A DNA stretch of 64,000 nt from Streptomyces lincolnensis (GTDB lineage Bacteria; Actinomycetota; Actinomycetes; Streptomycetales; Streptomycetaceae), in the NCBI RefSeq assembly GCF_001685355.1, contig NZ_CP016438.1:9176001-9240000 (forward strand), read 5' to 3'. Below the pieces are notes generated by a model. That model was given only the letters and a program-made list of their open reading frames with translations. It searched no databases and was not told where the DNA came from. A program made the position numbers and the translations under genes. Below are positions 1-7,740 of this stretch, piece by piece. The first letter of the stretch is position 1. Each line of letters begins with the position of its first letter.

Positions 1-1010
1 GCACGGGCCTGCGACTCGACGCGTACGTACTGCACGGGAAGGGCGATCCCCGGCGGATCATGCGCGAGGAGTTCCAGCGCGACTACCTGTGGTGGAACAA
101 CACCGACTATCTGCGGCTCGTGGAGTGGATGCGCGCGTACAACGTCCGCCACCCCGAGGACCCCGTCCGGTTCATGGGCGACGACATCGCCTGGTCCGGG
201 CCCGAGCTGTACGACGCGGTGAGCGACCACGTGGCTGCCACACACCCCGGGGCGAGCGCCCGTCTCGCCGAGCTGTACCGCGGGCTGCGGCCCACCGTGG
301 CCACCGGGACGTATATCGAGGAGTACCTGGCCCGGCCGTACGCCGAACGCAAGGAGATGGCCGACCGCACCGGCCGGGCGCTGGACCTGGTGCGGCACCT
401 GGGCCCGGGCACCGACCGGGAGAGCTACGGCCGGGCCCTCCAGAACGCGACCGTGATCGACCAGACCGCCCGCCAGTACGCCTGGGACCTGGAGGACCCC
501 GCGCAGATCGCCGAGGCCATGCGCTACCGGGACCGGGCGATGGCCGCCAACGTGGTCTGGTGGCAGCGGCACACCGGTACCAAGGTGCTGCTGTCGGCGC
601 ACAACAACCATGTCGGCTACGTACCGGACGACCCCGTCCACTACCCGAAGGTGCAGGGCGCGTTCCTGCGCGACAGCCTCGGCGCGGGGTACGTGAGTGT
701 CGGCCTGACCTTCCATCACGGCTCGTTCAACGCCACCGGCCAGGACGACGAGACCGTACGCCGCTGGACTCTCGGGCCGCCCGGCCCGGACAGCAACGAG
801 CGGACCCTGGACCGTGTCCGCCACCGCGACCACGTCCTCGACCTGCGCACCGCCGGGCCACCGGCCCGCGACTGGCTGCGCCAGGCCCGCCCGACCCGCA
901 GTATCGGCACCGCCTACCCGGAACTCCCGGACGACATCGCCCTCGCCCGCAGCCACGACGTGCTGATCCACCTGCACAGCATCGGGGCGGCCCGGCTGCG
1001 GGACCGCTAG
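1..1010 (+). CDS. Erythromycin esterase family protein (5' end outside window)
   Basis: The reading frame is open from base 1, so this is the C-terminal part of a longer gene. The frame before the first internal ATG (60) still reads as family-like sequence, so I do not place a start. The protein has the C-terminal features of the Ere/succinoglycan-biosynthesis hydrolase family: an acidic Asp-Asp-Ile loop near codon 60 and an AHNNHVG motif about two thirds along, matching the family's conserved His-containing segment. Family members include macrolide-ring esterases, but many Streptomyces paralogues have unknown substrates, so macrolide hydrolysis is only a possibility. It ends in TAG at 1008-1010, 42 bases before the convergent STAND gene, with no convincing hairpin between them. 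Confidence 0.85.
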   Translation, partial: TGLRLDAYVLHGKGDPRRIMREEFQRDYLWWNNTDYLRLVEWMRAYNVRHPEDPVRFMGDDIAWSGPELYDAVSDHVAATHPGASARLAELYRGLRPTVATGTYIEEYLARPYAERKEMADRTGRALDLVRHLGPGTDRESYGRALQNATVIDQTARQYAWDLEDPAQIAEAMRYRDRAMAANVVWWQRHTGTKVLLSAHNNHVGYVPDDPVHYPKVQGAFLRDSLGAGYVSVGLTFHHGSFNATGQDDETVRRWTLGPPGPDSNERTLDRVRHRDHVLDLRTAGPPARDWLRQARPTRSIGTAYPELPDDIALARSHDVLIHLHSIGAARLRDR

Positions 1011-1052
1011 AGCGTCGGCCCAGGCCCAGGCCCTGCCCGTATGACCTATGGC

Positions 1053-3977
1053 CTAGTCGCCGCACGGCGGGCTGTAGGGGATACCGGGCAGCCAGCGGTT
1101 CCACTCCGCGCGGGTGATCACCGGGCGGGCACGGGCGCAGGCCCTGCGCCCGGCGTGGGCCGCGTCGGTCTGCCAGATCTGTGCCGTGTGGTCCGAACTG
1201 CCCGTGGCGAGCGGGGCGTCGCCCTCGCCCGGGCGGAAGGCCACCACGTTGACCGCACCCAGGTGGCCGGTCAGTTCCGAGCGCAGGCCCGGGGCGCCGG
1301 TCGCCGGTAGGTCCCACAACCGGGCGGTGCGGTCCGTGCTGCCGGACGCGAGCAGCCGTCCGTCGGGGCTGAAGGCGACCGAGGACACCACGTCGGTGTG
1401 GCCGGTGAGCACGGTGCCGGTGCGCGGGCGGCGGGGATCGGCGACGCTCCACAGGCGGACCGTGCGATCGTCGCTGCCGGACGCGAGGGTCCGTCCGTCG
1501 GGGCTGAAGGCCAGGGCGTCGACGAAGTCACGGTGACCGGTCAGCACGGCGAGCGGCCGGGGGCGGCGCGGGCTGGTCACGTCCCACAGACGGACCGTAC
1601 GGTCGTCGCTGCCGGAGGCCAGCGTCCGCCCGTCCGGGCTGAACGCGATCGGCTTGACGTTGAGCCGGTGCCCGCGCAGCACCACGGGCCCGCTCGCGGC
1701 GGACGACACGTCCCACAGCCGTACGGTGTGGTCGTAGCTTCCCGAGGCCAGCGTGCGGCCGTCGGGGCTGAAGGCGACGGAGAACACGATGTCGCCGTGC
1801 CCGGTCAGGACCCGGACCGGGGCGGGGCGGCGCGGCCTGGTCACGTCCCACAGCCGTACCGTCCGGTCACGTCCACCGGTGGCGAGACGGCGCCCGTCAG
1901 GACTGAACGCCACGGCGGTCATGATGTCGGGGCCGCCGGCGAACTCGCCCACGGCGACCGGACGGAAGGGATCGGTCACATCCCACAGCCGTACGGTGTA
2001 GTCGTAACCGGCGGTGGCGAGCATCCGTCCGTCCGGGCGGAACGCCAGGGCGCTCACCGCCTGTTCGTGGCCCAGCAGCGAGGCCGCGGTGACACCGAGC
2101 AGCGCGTCGCGGGTGGTGGCGCTGGGGCTGAGACGGTCCGCGGCCACGCCGAGCTGCGCCGCCAGCGCCGGCCGGTCCTGCCGCAGGGCGACCGCGTCCA
2201 CCGCGACCTCCCGGGCCAGCACCTTGTTCCGCTCCCGCGTCAGCTCGTCCCGCGCGCGCAGCGCCAGCACCGCCGCGGTGACGGCCACGGCCAGCAGCAC
2301 CGCCAGCAGCGCGGTCAGCCGGCGCATCTGCCGGGCGCGCCGCCGTCCCCGGGCCGACTCGGCACGTTCGGCGGCGGCACTGGCGTCGAGGAAGGTCCGC
2401 TCCTCGCTCGACAGCACCTGGTCCTCGACCTCCCGGGCCAGCGCCAGCCGGGCGCCACGGAACAGGGCGTCGGGATCCCTGCCGAGCGACTCCCACGTGC
2501 GGGCGGCCTCGGTCAGCTGACGCAGCACGCGCAACTGCTCCCGGCCCTCGGTGAGCCAGCCGTGCAGGCGCGGCCAGCAGCGGATCAACGCCTCGTGCGT
2601 CAGCTCCACCCGGTCCTGGTCCAGCGTCACCAGCCGGGCGCGGGCGGCACCCTCCAGTACGGCACCGACGTCCTCACCCATGGCCGGGCCCCGTCCGGTG
2701 TCCTCGACGGCCCCGGCCGGCGTGCCCAGGCGGGCCAGCTCGCCGAGCGGTACCCGGCGTCTGGTGTCCTCCGTGCCCTCACCCAGTGCCGTCAGCCGGA
2801 CGAACACCTGCCGCGCCAGCTTCTGCCGCTCGGCGCCCAGCTCCGCGTAGAACTCCTCCGCGGTGCGGGCCAGCGCGCCCTCCAGGCCGCCCGTCGCCCG
2901 GTACGCGTCCAGCGTCAGCGCGTTGCCCCGCCGGCGCCGCCAGGTCTCCCGCAGCGCGTGGGACAGCAGCGGCAGCACACCGGCCTGTCCCAGAGCCTGG
3001 GTCGCGAGCGTCGTCAGGAGCGCGCCCTCCACCGTCAGCCCGGCGCGTACGGCGGGCTGGACGACCGCCCGCCGCAGATCCTCCAGATCCATCGGGCCGA
3101 CCGGGATCTGTGCGTCGCGCATCGCCGCCACCAGGCCGGGATGGTGGGTGCAGTGCGTGTAGAAGTCGGCCCGCACGCCGATCACGACCCGGCAGCGGTT
3201 GCCGTCGGCGGTCGCGGCCGTGAGCAGCGCCGTGATGAAGTGATCGCGTTCCGCCGGGGCGCAGTGCGTGAAGAGCTCCTCGAACTGGTCGACGACAAGC
3301 ACGACCTCGCTGTCGGCCGCGTCCGACCGGGCGCCGATCTGGCGGGCCAGCCGTCCCAGGTTCGCGGGATCGTCCAGCAGTTCCCGATACACGCGTCCCG
3401 GTGTGAGGTTCGCCGCGGCGGACAGGCGTACCGCGCACTCCTCCATGGGACGGGTACCCGGGGTGAACACCACGGGTGTCGCACCCGGCGCCAGCCGGGG
3501 GACCAGACCCGCGCGCAACAGCGACGACTTGCCCGAACCCGAGGCCCCGACCACCAGCAGCAGACGTTGTTGGCGCAGGCGGCGCACCAGCTCCTCCACG
3601 AGCCCCTCACGGCCGAAGAACCATGCGGCGTCGCTCGTCTGGTAGGCCGCGAGTCCGACGTAGGGCGCCGGGCCGTCGGAGCTGTCCGCGTCGGACGCCT
3701 CCGCGGCCGCGCCGAGTTCGGCGGCCAGCGCGTGCCAGGCCCGCTCCCAGTGCGCCACGTCCCCGTCGCAGGCGCGCACGTACGCCAGGGTCACGGCCAG
3801 CGTGGGCAGTACCTTGCCCGAGGCCGCGCCGGACAGCGTCGAGACCGAGTAGTGCGCCCGCTCGGCCAGTTGACGGTAGGTCGGAGAGCCGGCCTTGTTC
3901 CGCAGCCGCCGTAACTCCGCGGCGAACGCGACAATCCGCGCGTCTCCCGCCTTGAGCGGACGCTCTCCCCGAGGCAT
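1053..3977 (-). CDS. XRE-like HTH / nSTAND NTPase / WD40-repeat protein
   Basis: The protein has 974 residues. The ATG at 3977 was chosen over longer in-frame extensions because GGGGGAGG lies just upstream and the HTH begins there. Order: XRE-like helix-turn-helix (residues 12-70), STAND P-loop NTPase with Walker A GASGSGKSS (144-152) and Walker B ending VVDQFEELF (228-236), a hydrophobic segment around 550-572 that could span the membrane, then seven WD40 repeats of the type LASGSxDxTVRLWDV from about residue 634, enough for one complete propeller. Such proteins are ATP-driven sensor switches, sometimes regulatory and sometimes defensive; no effector enzyme domain is visible. It diverges from a LysR gene across a repeat-rich 156-base region. 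Confidence 0.9.
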   Translation of the reverse strand: MPRGERPLKAGDARIVAFAAELRRLRNKAGSPTYRQLAERAHYSVSTLSGAASGKVLPTLAVTLAYVRACDGDVAHWERAWHALAAELGAAAEASDADSSDGPAPYVGLAAYQTSDAAWFFGREGLVEELVRRLRQQRLLLVVGASGSGKSSLLRAGLVPRLAPGATPVVFTPGTRPMEECAVRLSAAANLTPGRVYRELLDDPANLGRLARQIGARSDAADSEVVLVVDQFEELFTHCAPAERDHFITALLTAATADGNRCRVVIGVRADFYTHCTHHPGLVAAMRDAQIPVGPMDLEDLRRAVVQPAVRAGLTVEGALLTTLATQALGQAGVLPLLSHALRETWRRRRGNALTLDAYRATGGLEGALARTAEEFYAELGAERQKLARQVFVRLTALGEGTEDTRRRVPLGELARLGTPAGAVEDTGRGPAMGEDVGAVLEGAARARLVTLDQDRVELTHEALIRCWPRLHGWLTEGREQLRVLRQLTEAARTWESLGRDPDALFRGARLALAREVEDQVLSSEERTFLDASAAAERAESARGRRRARQMRRLTALLAVLLAVAVTAAVLALRARDELTRERNKVLAREVAVDAVALRQDRPALAAQLGVAADRLSPSATTRDALLGVTAASLLGHEQAVSALAFRPDGRMLATAGYDYTVRLWDVTDPFRPVAVGEFAGGPDIMTAVAFSPDGRRLATGGRDRTVRLWDVTRPRRPAPVRVLTGHGDIVFSVAFSPDGRTLASGSYDHTVRLWDVSSAASGPVVLRGHRLNVKPIAFSPDGRTLASGSDDRTVRLWDVTSPRRPRPLAVLTGHRDFVDALAFSPDGRTLASGSDDRTVRLWSVADPRRPRTGTVLTGHTDVVSSVAFSPDGRLLASGSTDRTARLWDLPATGAPGLRSELTGHLGAVNVVAFRPGEGDAPLATGSSDHTAQIWQTDAAHAGRRACARARPVITRAEWNRWLPGIPYSPPCGD

Positions 3978-3993
3978 CGCGGCGGCCTCCCCC

Positions 3994-4096
3994 GATGTAC
4001 AGACCGGATCCGTTGTCCGGAGCAAGCCCCCATTGTTCGGTATCCGTTTGTTCGGGACCACTTGGTCGATTCCGAACAACGTCCGCCCTGTACATC
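3994..4096. promoter_or_regulatory. Divergent control region with nested inverted repeats
   Basis: Between the STAND gene (-) and the LysR gene (+). Outer arms GATGTACAG (3994-4002) and CTGTACATC (4088-4096) are perfect reverse complements. Inside are direct copies of TTGTTCGG (4033-4040 and 4048-4055), a degenerate TTGTCCGG (4013-4020) and an inverted CCGAACAA (4072-4079), plus GACCA/TGGTC arms (4056-4067). The symmetry suggests at least two protein-binding sites, for LysR, the XRE domain of the STAND protein, or both. Confidence 0.6.
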
Positions 4097-4133
4097 TGGG
4101 GCCCGGTGGGCCGCGGCGAGACGGGGGAAGCGG

Positions 4134-5150
4134 ATGGAGCTGCGTGATGTGGAGACGTTCCTGGAGGTGGCCCGGGTCCTGCACTTCGGGCGGGCGGCCG
4201 AGCGGCTGCACGTGTCCCAGGGGCGGGTCAGCCAGATCATCAAGGGGCTGGAACGCGAGGTGGGCGGCGCCCTGTTCGAGCGCAGCAGCCGGCGGGTGCG
4301 GCTGACACCGCTGGGGGAACGGTTCCGCACCGGCGCCGCCGAGGGCCACGACCGGCTGACGGCCACGCTGCGGGAGTGCCGTGCCGTGGCCCGGCAGGTC
4401 GGCGACCGGCTGCGGATCGGCTACCAGTGGACCATGGGCGGGGAGTTGACCGACCGGCTGGTGTCGGGCTTCACCCGTGCTCATCCGCACTGCGAGGTGG
4501 TCGTCAGCAGCCTGGTGTTCCGGGCCGGCGGGAACCTGGTGCCGCTCGCGGGCGGCACCGACGTCGATCTGGTGCTGCGGTGGTCGCCGGGCGGGGACGG
4601 CAGCGCGGTCGAGGCTCCCGGTCTGGTCGTCGGGCCGCTGCTCGCCGCGGTGCCCCGCGGCGTGCTGGTCCCGGCGGCCCATCCGCTGGCCGGGCGCCGG
4701 GCGATCGTCCTGGACGACCTCCTTCCCTACGAGTTGCTGCGGCTGCCGGACGCTTTGGGAGCTCCGCTGCGGGAGCGGTGGGTCCCCACGCACACCTCCT
4801 CGGGCAGGGCGCTGCGGCACACCGACGAGGACATGAGCCGGCTGATGGGCACCGAGCACCTGCCCGTGGAGGACGTTCTCGCGCTGGTGGCACAGGGACG
4901 CGCGCTGCACCTGACGATCGCGGGCCTCCTCGACCGGGTCCCCTTTCCCGGCCTCGCCGTCGTCCCCGTGCTGGACATGCCGCCCATGGTGGTGGTCCCG
5001 GTCTGGCGGGCGGCCCGCGAGAACGCGACCATCCGCGCGTTCGTGGAGTCGGCCGCCCGCACGACCGAGGCGGAACGTGCCGTGGTCACGCGGGAGGCGG
5101 CTTCGGTGAGGACTTCTGTGGTGCGCTCTGTGAGGGAGGCCGCCCGCTAG
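4134..5150 (+). CDS. LysR family transcriptional regulator
   Basis: The protein has 338 residues. ATG 4134 follows GGGGGAAG by five bases and begins the typical LysR N-terminus (MELRDVETFLEVA); an in-frame ATG at 4062 would add 24 non-family residues. The winged HTH spans residues 1-60, with the recognition-helix region SQGRVSQIIKGLEREVG, followed by a periplasmic-binding-like effector domain to about residue 300. LysR proteins usually autorepress and activate a divergent target on binding a small ligand. Here the divergent neighbour is the STAND-WD40 gene, and the shared region holds matching inverted repeats. The stop codon abuts the stop of the convergent peptidase gene with no gap. Confidence 0.92.
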   Translation: MELRDVETFLEVARVLHFGRAAERLHVSQGRVSQIIKGLEREVGGALFERSSRRVRLTPLGERFRTGAAEGHDRLTATLRECRAVARQVGDRLRIGYQWTMGGELTDRLVSGFTRAHPHCEVVVSSLVFRAGGNLVPLAGGTDVDLVLRWSPGGDGSAVEAPGLVVGPLLAAVPRGVLVPAAHPLAGRRAIVLDDLLPYELLRLPDALGAPLRERWVPTHTSSGRALRHTDEDMSRLMGTEHLPVEDVLALVAQGRALHLTIAGLLDRVPFPGLAVVPVLDMPPMVVVPVWRAARENATIRAFVESAARTTEAERAVVTREAASVRTSVVRSVREAAR

Positions 5151-6635
5151 TCACGGGACCGGGGTCGCCACCCAGTCGGGGTGGTTCGGCATGGGTGGTG
5201 TCGTGGGGCCGTACAGCCAGGGGCGGAGGAAGGATGCCAGATCCTGGCCCGACACCGCGGACGCCAGGTCCATGAAGTCCTGGGTGCTCGCGGTTCTCCC
5301 GCGGTACTTCGTGACCCAGGCCCGGTCGATCTTCCGGAAGGTCTCGTCGCCGACCTTCTCGCGCAGCGCGTAGAGCACGAGGGCCGAGCCGTCGTAGCGC
5401 ATCCGTTTGAACAGGTTGGGTTCGGTGGGCTCGGCCGGGGCACCGAAGTCGCGGCGCCACAGGTTGTGGTTCGTGTACGCGGTCTTCATGGCCGCCTCGA
5501 AACTGTCGCCGCCGTGCTCCTCGGAGTACAGGCGCTCGTAGAAGCGGGCGTGGCCCTCGCTGAGCCACAGGTCCGACCAGGTGCGCAGGGCCACGCTGTC
5601 GCCGAACCACTGGTGGACCAGCTCGTGGACGAGGGTGCGCTCGGCGTCCACCCTGGTACCGAGCAGGTCGGCCTTGGGGACCAGTGAGAGGGTCTGTGTC
5701 TCCAGCGCGACCCCGAGGTCGGTGTCCCCGACCAGCACGCCGTATCGCTTGAACGGATAGGCGCCGAGGCGCTGTTCGAGCCAGCGGAGGTGCTGCGGGG
5801 TGAGGTCGAGGTACTCGTCGGTCCGGTCGACGAGCTCGTCGGGTACGAAGTCGCGCAGCGGCACGCCGTTGGTCGTCGGCCGGTCGACGGCGGTGAGTCT
5901 GCCGACGGCCATCTGCACCAGCTGGGTGGAGACGGGCTGTTCGGAGTCGTACGTCCAGCGCTCCCGGCCGCCGGTGAGCGGTTCACGCGAGACGAGCCTG
6001 CCGTTCGCCACCGCGGTCAGTCCCGTGGGTGCGGTGACACGGAAGGTGACGGGCGCGCGCTGACTCGGGTGGTCGTTCGCCGGGAAGACCATCTTCGCGC
6101 CGTTGGGCTGCGGGTACAGCACGGTGCCGCTGGGCGTGGGGATCCAGCCGTAGTCCTCGATGGCGTCGTCACGGTGGCGGATCTGGGTGGGGTCGGCGGT
6201 GTAGGTGACCGTGACGGTGAAGGTGCTCTTGCGGGGCAGCGGCAGCCAGGGTGTGACGATCAGTTCGTCGCCCTCGCGCACCGCTTCGGCGGGGGTGCCG
6301 TCGATGGTGACCTCGTGCAGGGTGTTGCCCGCGAAGTCCAGGTTGAACCGGGACAACTCCGTGGTGGCGGTGGCCCGGATGGTGGCCTTCGCCCTGAACG
6401 GTGTCTTCGGTGCCTGCCAGTCGAAGTCGAGGAGGTAGCGGTCCACGGTGTAGCCGCCGTTGCCGTCGAGGGGGAAGAGCGGGTCGCCGAGCCCGGGGGC
6501 ACCGGGGACGGGGACCGAGTCGCGGCTCGTGGCCGGGGCGGCGCCGGCGGCGGGTGCGGTGAGGGCGGCGGTCATGGCGATAGCGGCGGCGAGGGTCAGT
6601 CTCAGGCCACGACGGGGTCGGGTGTCCGGGCTCAT
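5151..6635 (-). CDS. Secreted M1 family metallopeptidase
   Basis: The protein has 494 residues. Start 6635 has GGAAGG seven bases upstream and begins a signal peptide (Arg-rich n-region, Ala/Leu core, AAGAA cleavage zone). The body matches M1 zinc aminopeptidases: HELVH followed by 18 residues and Glu (WLSEGH), giving the HExxH-x18-E ligand set near residues 336-358. The usual GAMEN substrate loop appears as GVALETQ, so the exopeptidase loop is modified, as in several actinobacterial secreted M1 enzymes. Likely function: extracellular removal of N-terminal residues from peptides. A small secreted cysteine-repeat peptide gene lies 81 bases upstream on the same strand, with a hairpin between them. 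Confidence 0.9.
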   Translation of the reverse strand: MSPDTRPRRGLRLTLAAAIAMTAALTAPAAGAAPATSRDSVPVPGAPGLGDPLFPLDGNGGYTVDRYLLDFDWQAPKTPFRAKATIRATATTELSRFNLDFAGNTLHEVTIDGTPAEAVREGDELIVTPWLPLPRKSTFTVTVTYTADPTQIRHRDDAIEDYGWIPTPSGTVLYPQPNGAKMVFPANDHPSQRAPVTFRVTAPTGLTAVANGRLVSREPLTGGRERWTYDSEQPVSTQLVQMAVGRLTAVDRPTTNGVPLRDFVPDELVDRTDEYLDLTPQHLRWLEQRLGAYPFKRYGVLVGDTDLGVALETQTLSLVPKADLLGTRVDAERTLVHELVHQWFGDSVALRTWSDLWLSEGHARFYERLYSEEHGGDSFEAAMKTAYTNHNLWRRDFGAPAEPTEPNLFKRMRYDGSALVLYALREKVGDETFRKIDRAWVTKYRGRTASTQDFMDLASAVSGQDLASFLRPWLYGPTTPPMPNHPDWVATPVP

Positions 6636-6660
6636 CAAGAACCTTCCGGCTGAAGGACGA

Positions 6661-6693
6661 AGGCGCCCCACGGGAGAGTCCGGCGGGGCGCCT
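6661..6693 (-). terminator. Stem-loop between small peptide gene and M1 gene
   Basis: AGGCGCCCC (6661-6669) and GGGGCGCCT (6685-6693) form a perfect 9-bp stem with a 15-base loop, in the 81-base gap on the minus strand. There is no U-tract. It could terminate or attenuate transcription from the peptide gene, making downstream peptidase expression partial. Confidence 0.55.
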
Positions 6694-6716
6694 CGGGGGC
6701 TGACGTGACAGGACCC

Positions 6717-7004
6717 CTAGTTGGGTTCCCAGTTGCCGTCGGTGGTCAGGGCCCCAGGGGTGGAGGACACCTGGAAGCCGTCCGGAGCCGTCTGGGCGCA
6801 GCCGCCGGGGCACTGCGGGGTGGCTGTGCCGGGGTCCCTCAGGGAGGAGACCTGGAAGCCGTCCGGGATGGTCTGGACGCAGCCGCCGCTGCACTGCGGG
6901 GTGAGTTCGCCCGCCTGGGCGACGGCGACCGGGCCGGTGAGGAGCAGCGCGGCGACGCTGCCCACGGTCAGCAGTCCTGCGGTCCGGCGAGGAGTCCACT
7001 TCAT
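6717..7004 (-). CDS. Small secreted protein with two CxGGC repeats
   Basis: The protein has 95 residues. ATG 7004 is preceded by AGAAGGGA. Residues 1-31 form a clear Sec signal peptide (basic start, Leu/Ala core, AVAQA cleavage site). The mature part is built from two near-identical 20-residue units at residues 35-54 and 62-81, each of the form TPQC-x-GGC-x-QT-x-PDGFQVSS with a 27-residue period, followed by a short acidic tail. Each unit has two cysteines spaced C-x3-C, suggesting one small disulphide loop per repeat or inter-repeat bonding. I do not recognise the family. Proximity to a secreted peptidase makes a processed extracellular peptide plausible, but that is inference. Confidence 0.75.
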   Translation of the reverse strand: MKWTPRRTAGLLTVGSVAALLLTGPVAVAQAGELTPQCSGGCVQTIPDGFQVSSLRDPGTATPQCPGGCAQTAPDGFQVSSTPGALTTDGNWEPN

Positions 7005-7147
7005 GGCGTTTCCCTTCTGTTCCCGTGGTCGGAACTCTGCACGGCGGGGCCGGACGCCATCAATGACCCATTGCTCATACGGCGATTAGCCATCCTCATG
7101 GGACCCCTCTGCCAGGGGCCGCGGCTGCCGGCCGCCGACCGCGTCCG

Positions 7148-7654
7148 TCAGTTCCGGACCGGGTCGCGCAGCTTGCCGAGGAAGGCGTTGAGGTTGTCCG
7201 TCGTGCGGGAGATCTGCTCCTCCAAGGTCAGGCTCTCCTCGAAGCGGGACCCGGAGTCCGGGATCTTCCGGCCGCGGAGATAGAGGGAGCAGGCGAGGTC
7301 GGTGCACATGTACAGGCCCACCGAGTTGCCCTCGCGGCCGGCCGTCCCCGCCTTGCGGGCGGTCATCAGGGAGACACCACCGCCGCGGTGGGTGGTCAGA
7401 CAGAGCGAGCACATGCTGCGGTGCAGGAAGCCGCGCTGCGAGGACGGGAAGCGCATGGTGACGCCGAGGAGTTTCCCGTCCCGCTCGGCCACCAGATAGC
7501 TGCGGTCGGGCGCTCCGGGATCTCGCCAGCCGAGGAAGTCCAGGTCGTCCCAGGGGCGTTCGGCGAGATCCCTGGGAACGGCCAGGCGCTTGGCCTCCCC
7601 TTTGGAGCAGTTGATAAAAGAGGTGCGGATGTCCTGCTCGGTGAGTGATCTCAT
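7148..7654 (-). CDS. FBP (FusB-type EF-G-binding zinc-finger) domain protein
   Basis: The protein has 168 residues. ATG 7654 has AGGAGG eight bases upstream. It resembles the C-terminal treble-clef zinc-finger domain of EF-G-binding (FusB-type) proteins: CSLC followed by TTHRGGG and, 30-odd residues on, MCTDLACS, supplying the Cys pairs for zinc. FusB proteins bind EF-G on the ribosome and relieve fusidic acid trapping; actinobacterial FBP-domain proteins are mostly uncharacterised, so a ribosome-rescue role is inferred by family. It diverges from the DUF3626 gene across a perfect CCTAGG palindrome. Confidence 0.8.
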   Translation of the reverse strand: MRSLTEQDIRTSFINCSKGEAKRLAVPRDLAERPWDDLDFLGWRDPGAPDRSYLVAERDGKLLGVTMRFPSSQRGFLHRSMCSLCLTTHRGGGVSLMTARKAGTAGREGNSVGLYMCTDLACSLYLRGRKIPDSGSRFEESLTLEEQISRTTDNLNAFLGKLRDPVRN

Positions 7655-7684
7655 GGGGGAGCCTCCTGGGGGTCGATTCTCTGA

Positions 7685-7703
7685 AACCTAGGAGCCCTAG
7701 GTT
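7685..7703. promoter_or_regulatory. CCTAGG palindrome between FBP and DUF3626 genes
   Basis: AACCTAGG (7685-7692) and CCTAGGTT (7696-7703) are perfect inverted arms around AGC. The site lies 31 bases before the FBP start and 37 bases before the preferred DUF3626 start, so a bound dimer could control both genes. The cognate regulator is not apparent. Confidence 0.6.
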
Positions 7704-7740
7704 CATGGCTAGGGTAGGCAGGCGCAGTGAGGGGGAGCCA

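Noticed and set aside
1398..3914. 838-codon open frame on the plus strand
   Set aside because: It lies opposite the nSTAND-WD40 gene, whose domains and repeats are clear. Its translation is Gly/Arg/Gln-rich with no family pattern, a shadow frame of high-GC coding DNA.
4062..4133. Longer LysR start at 4062
   Set aside because: It would run through the control-region repeats and add non-family residues; 4134 has the ribosome-binding site.
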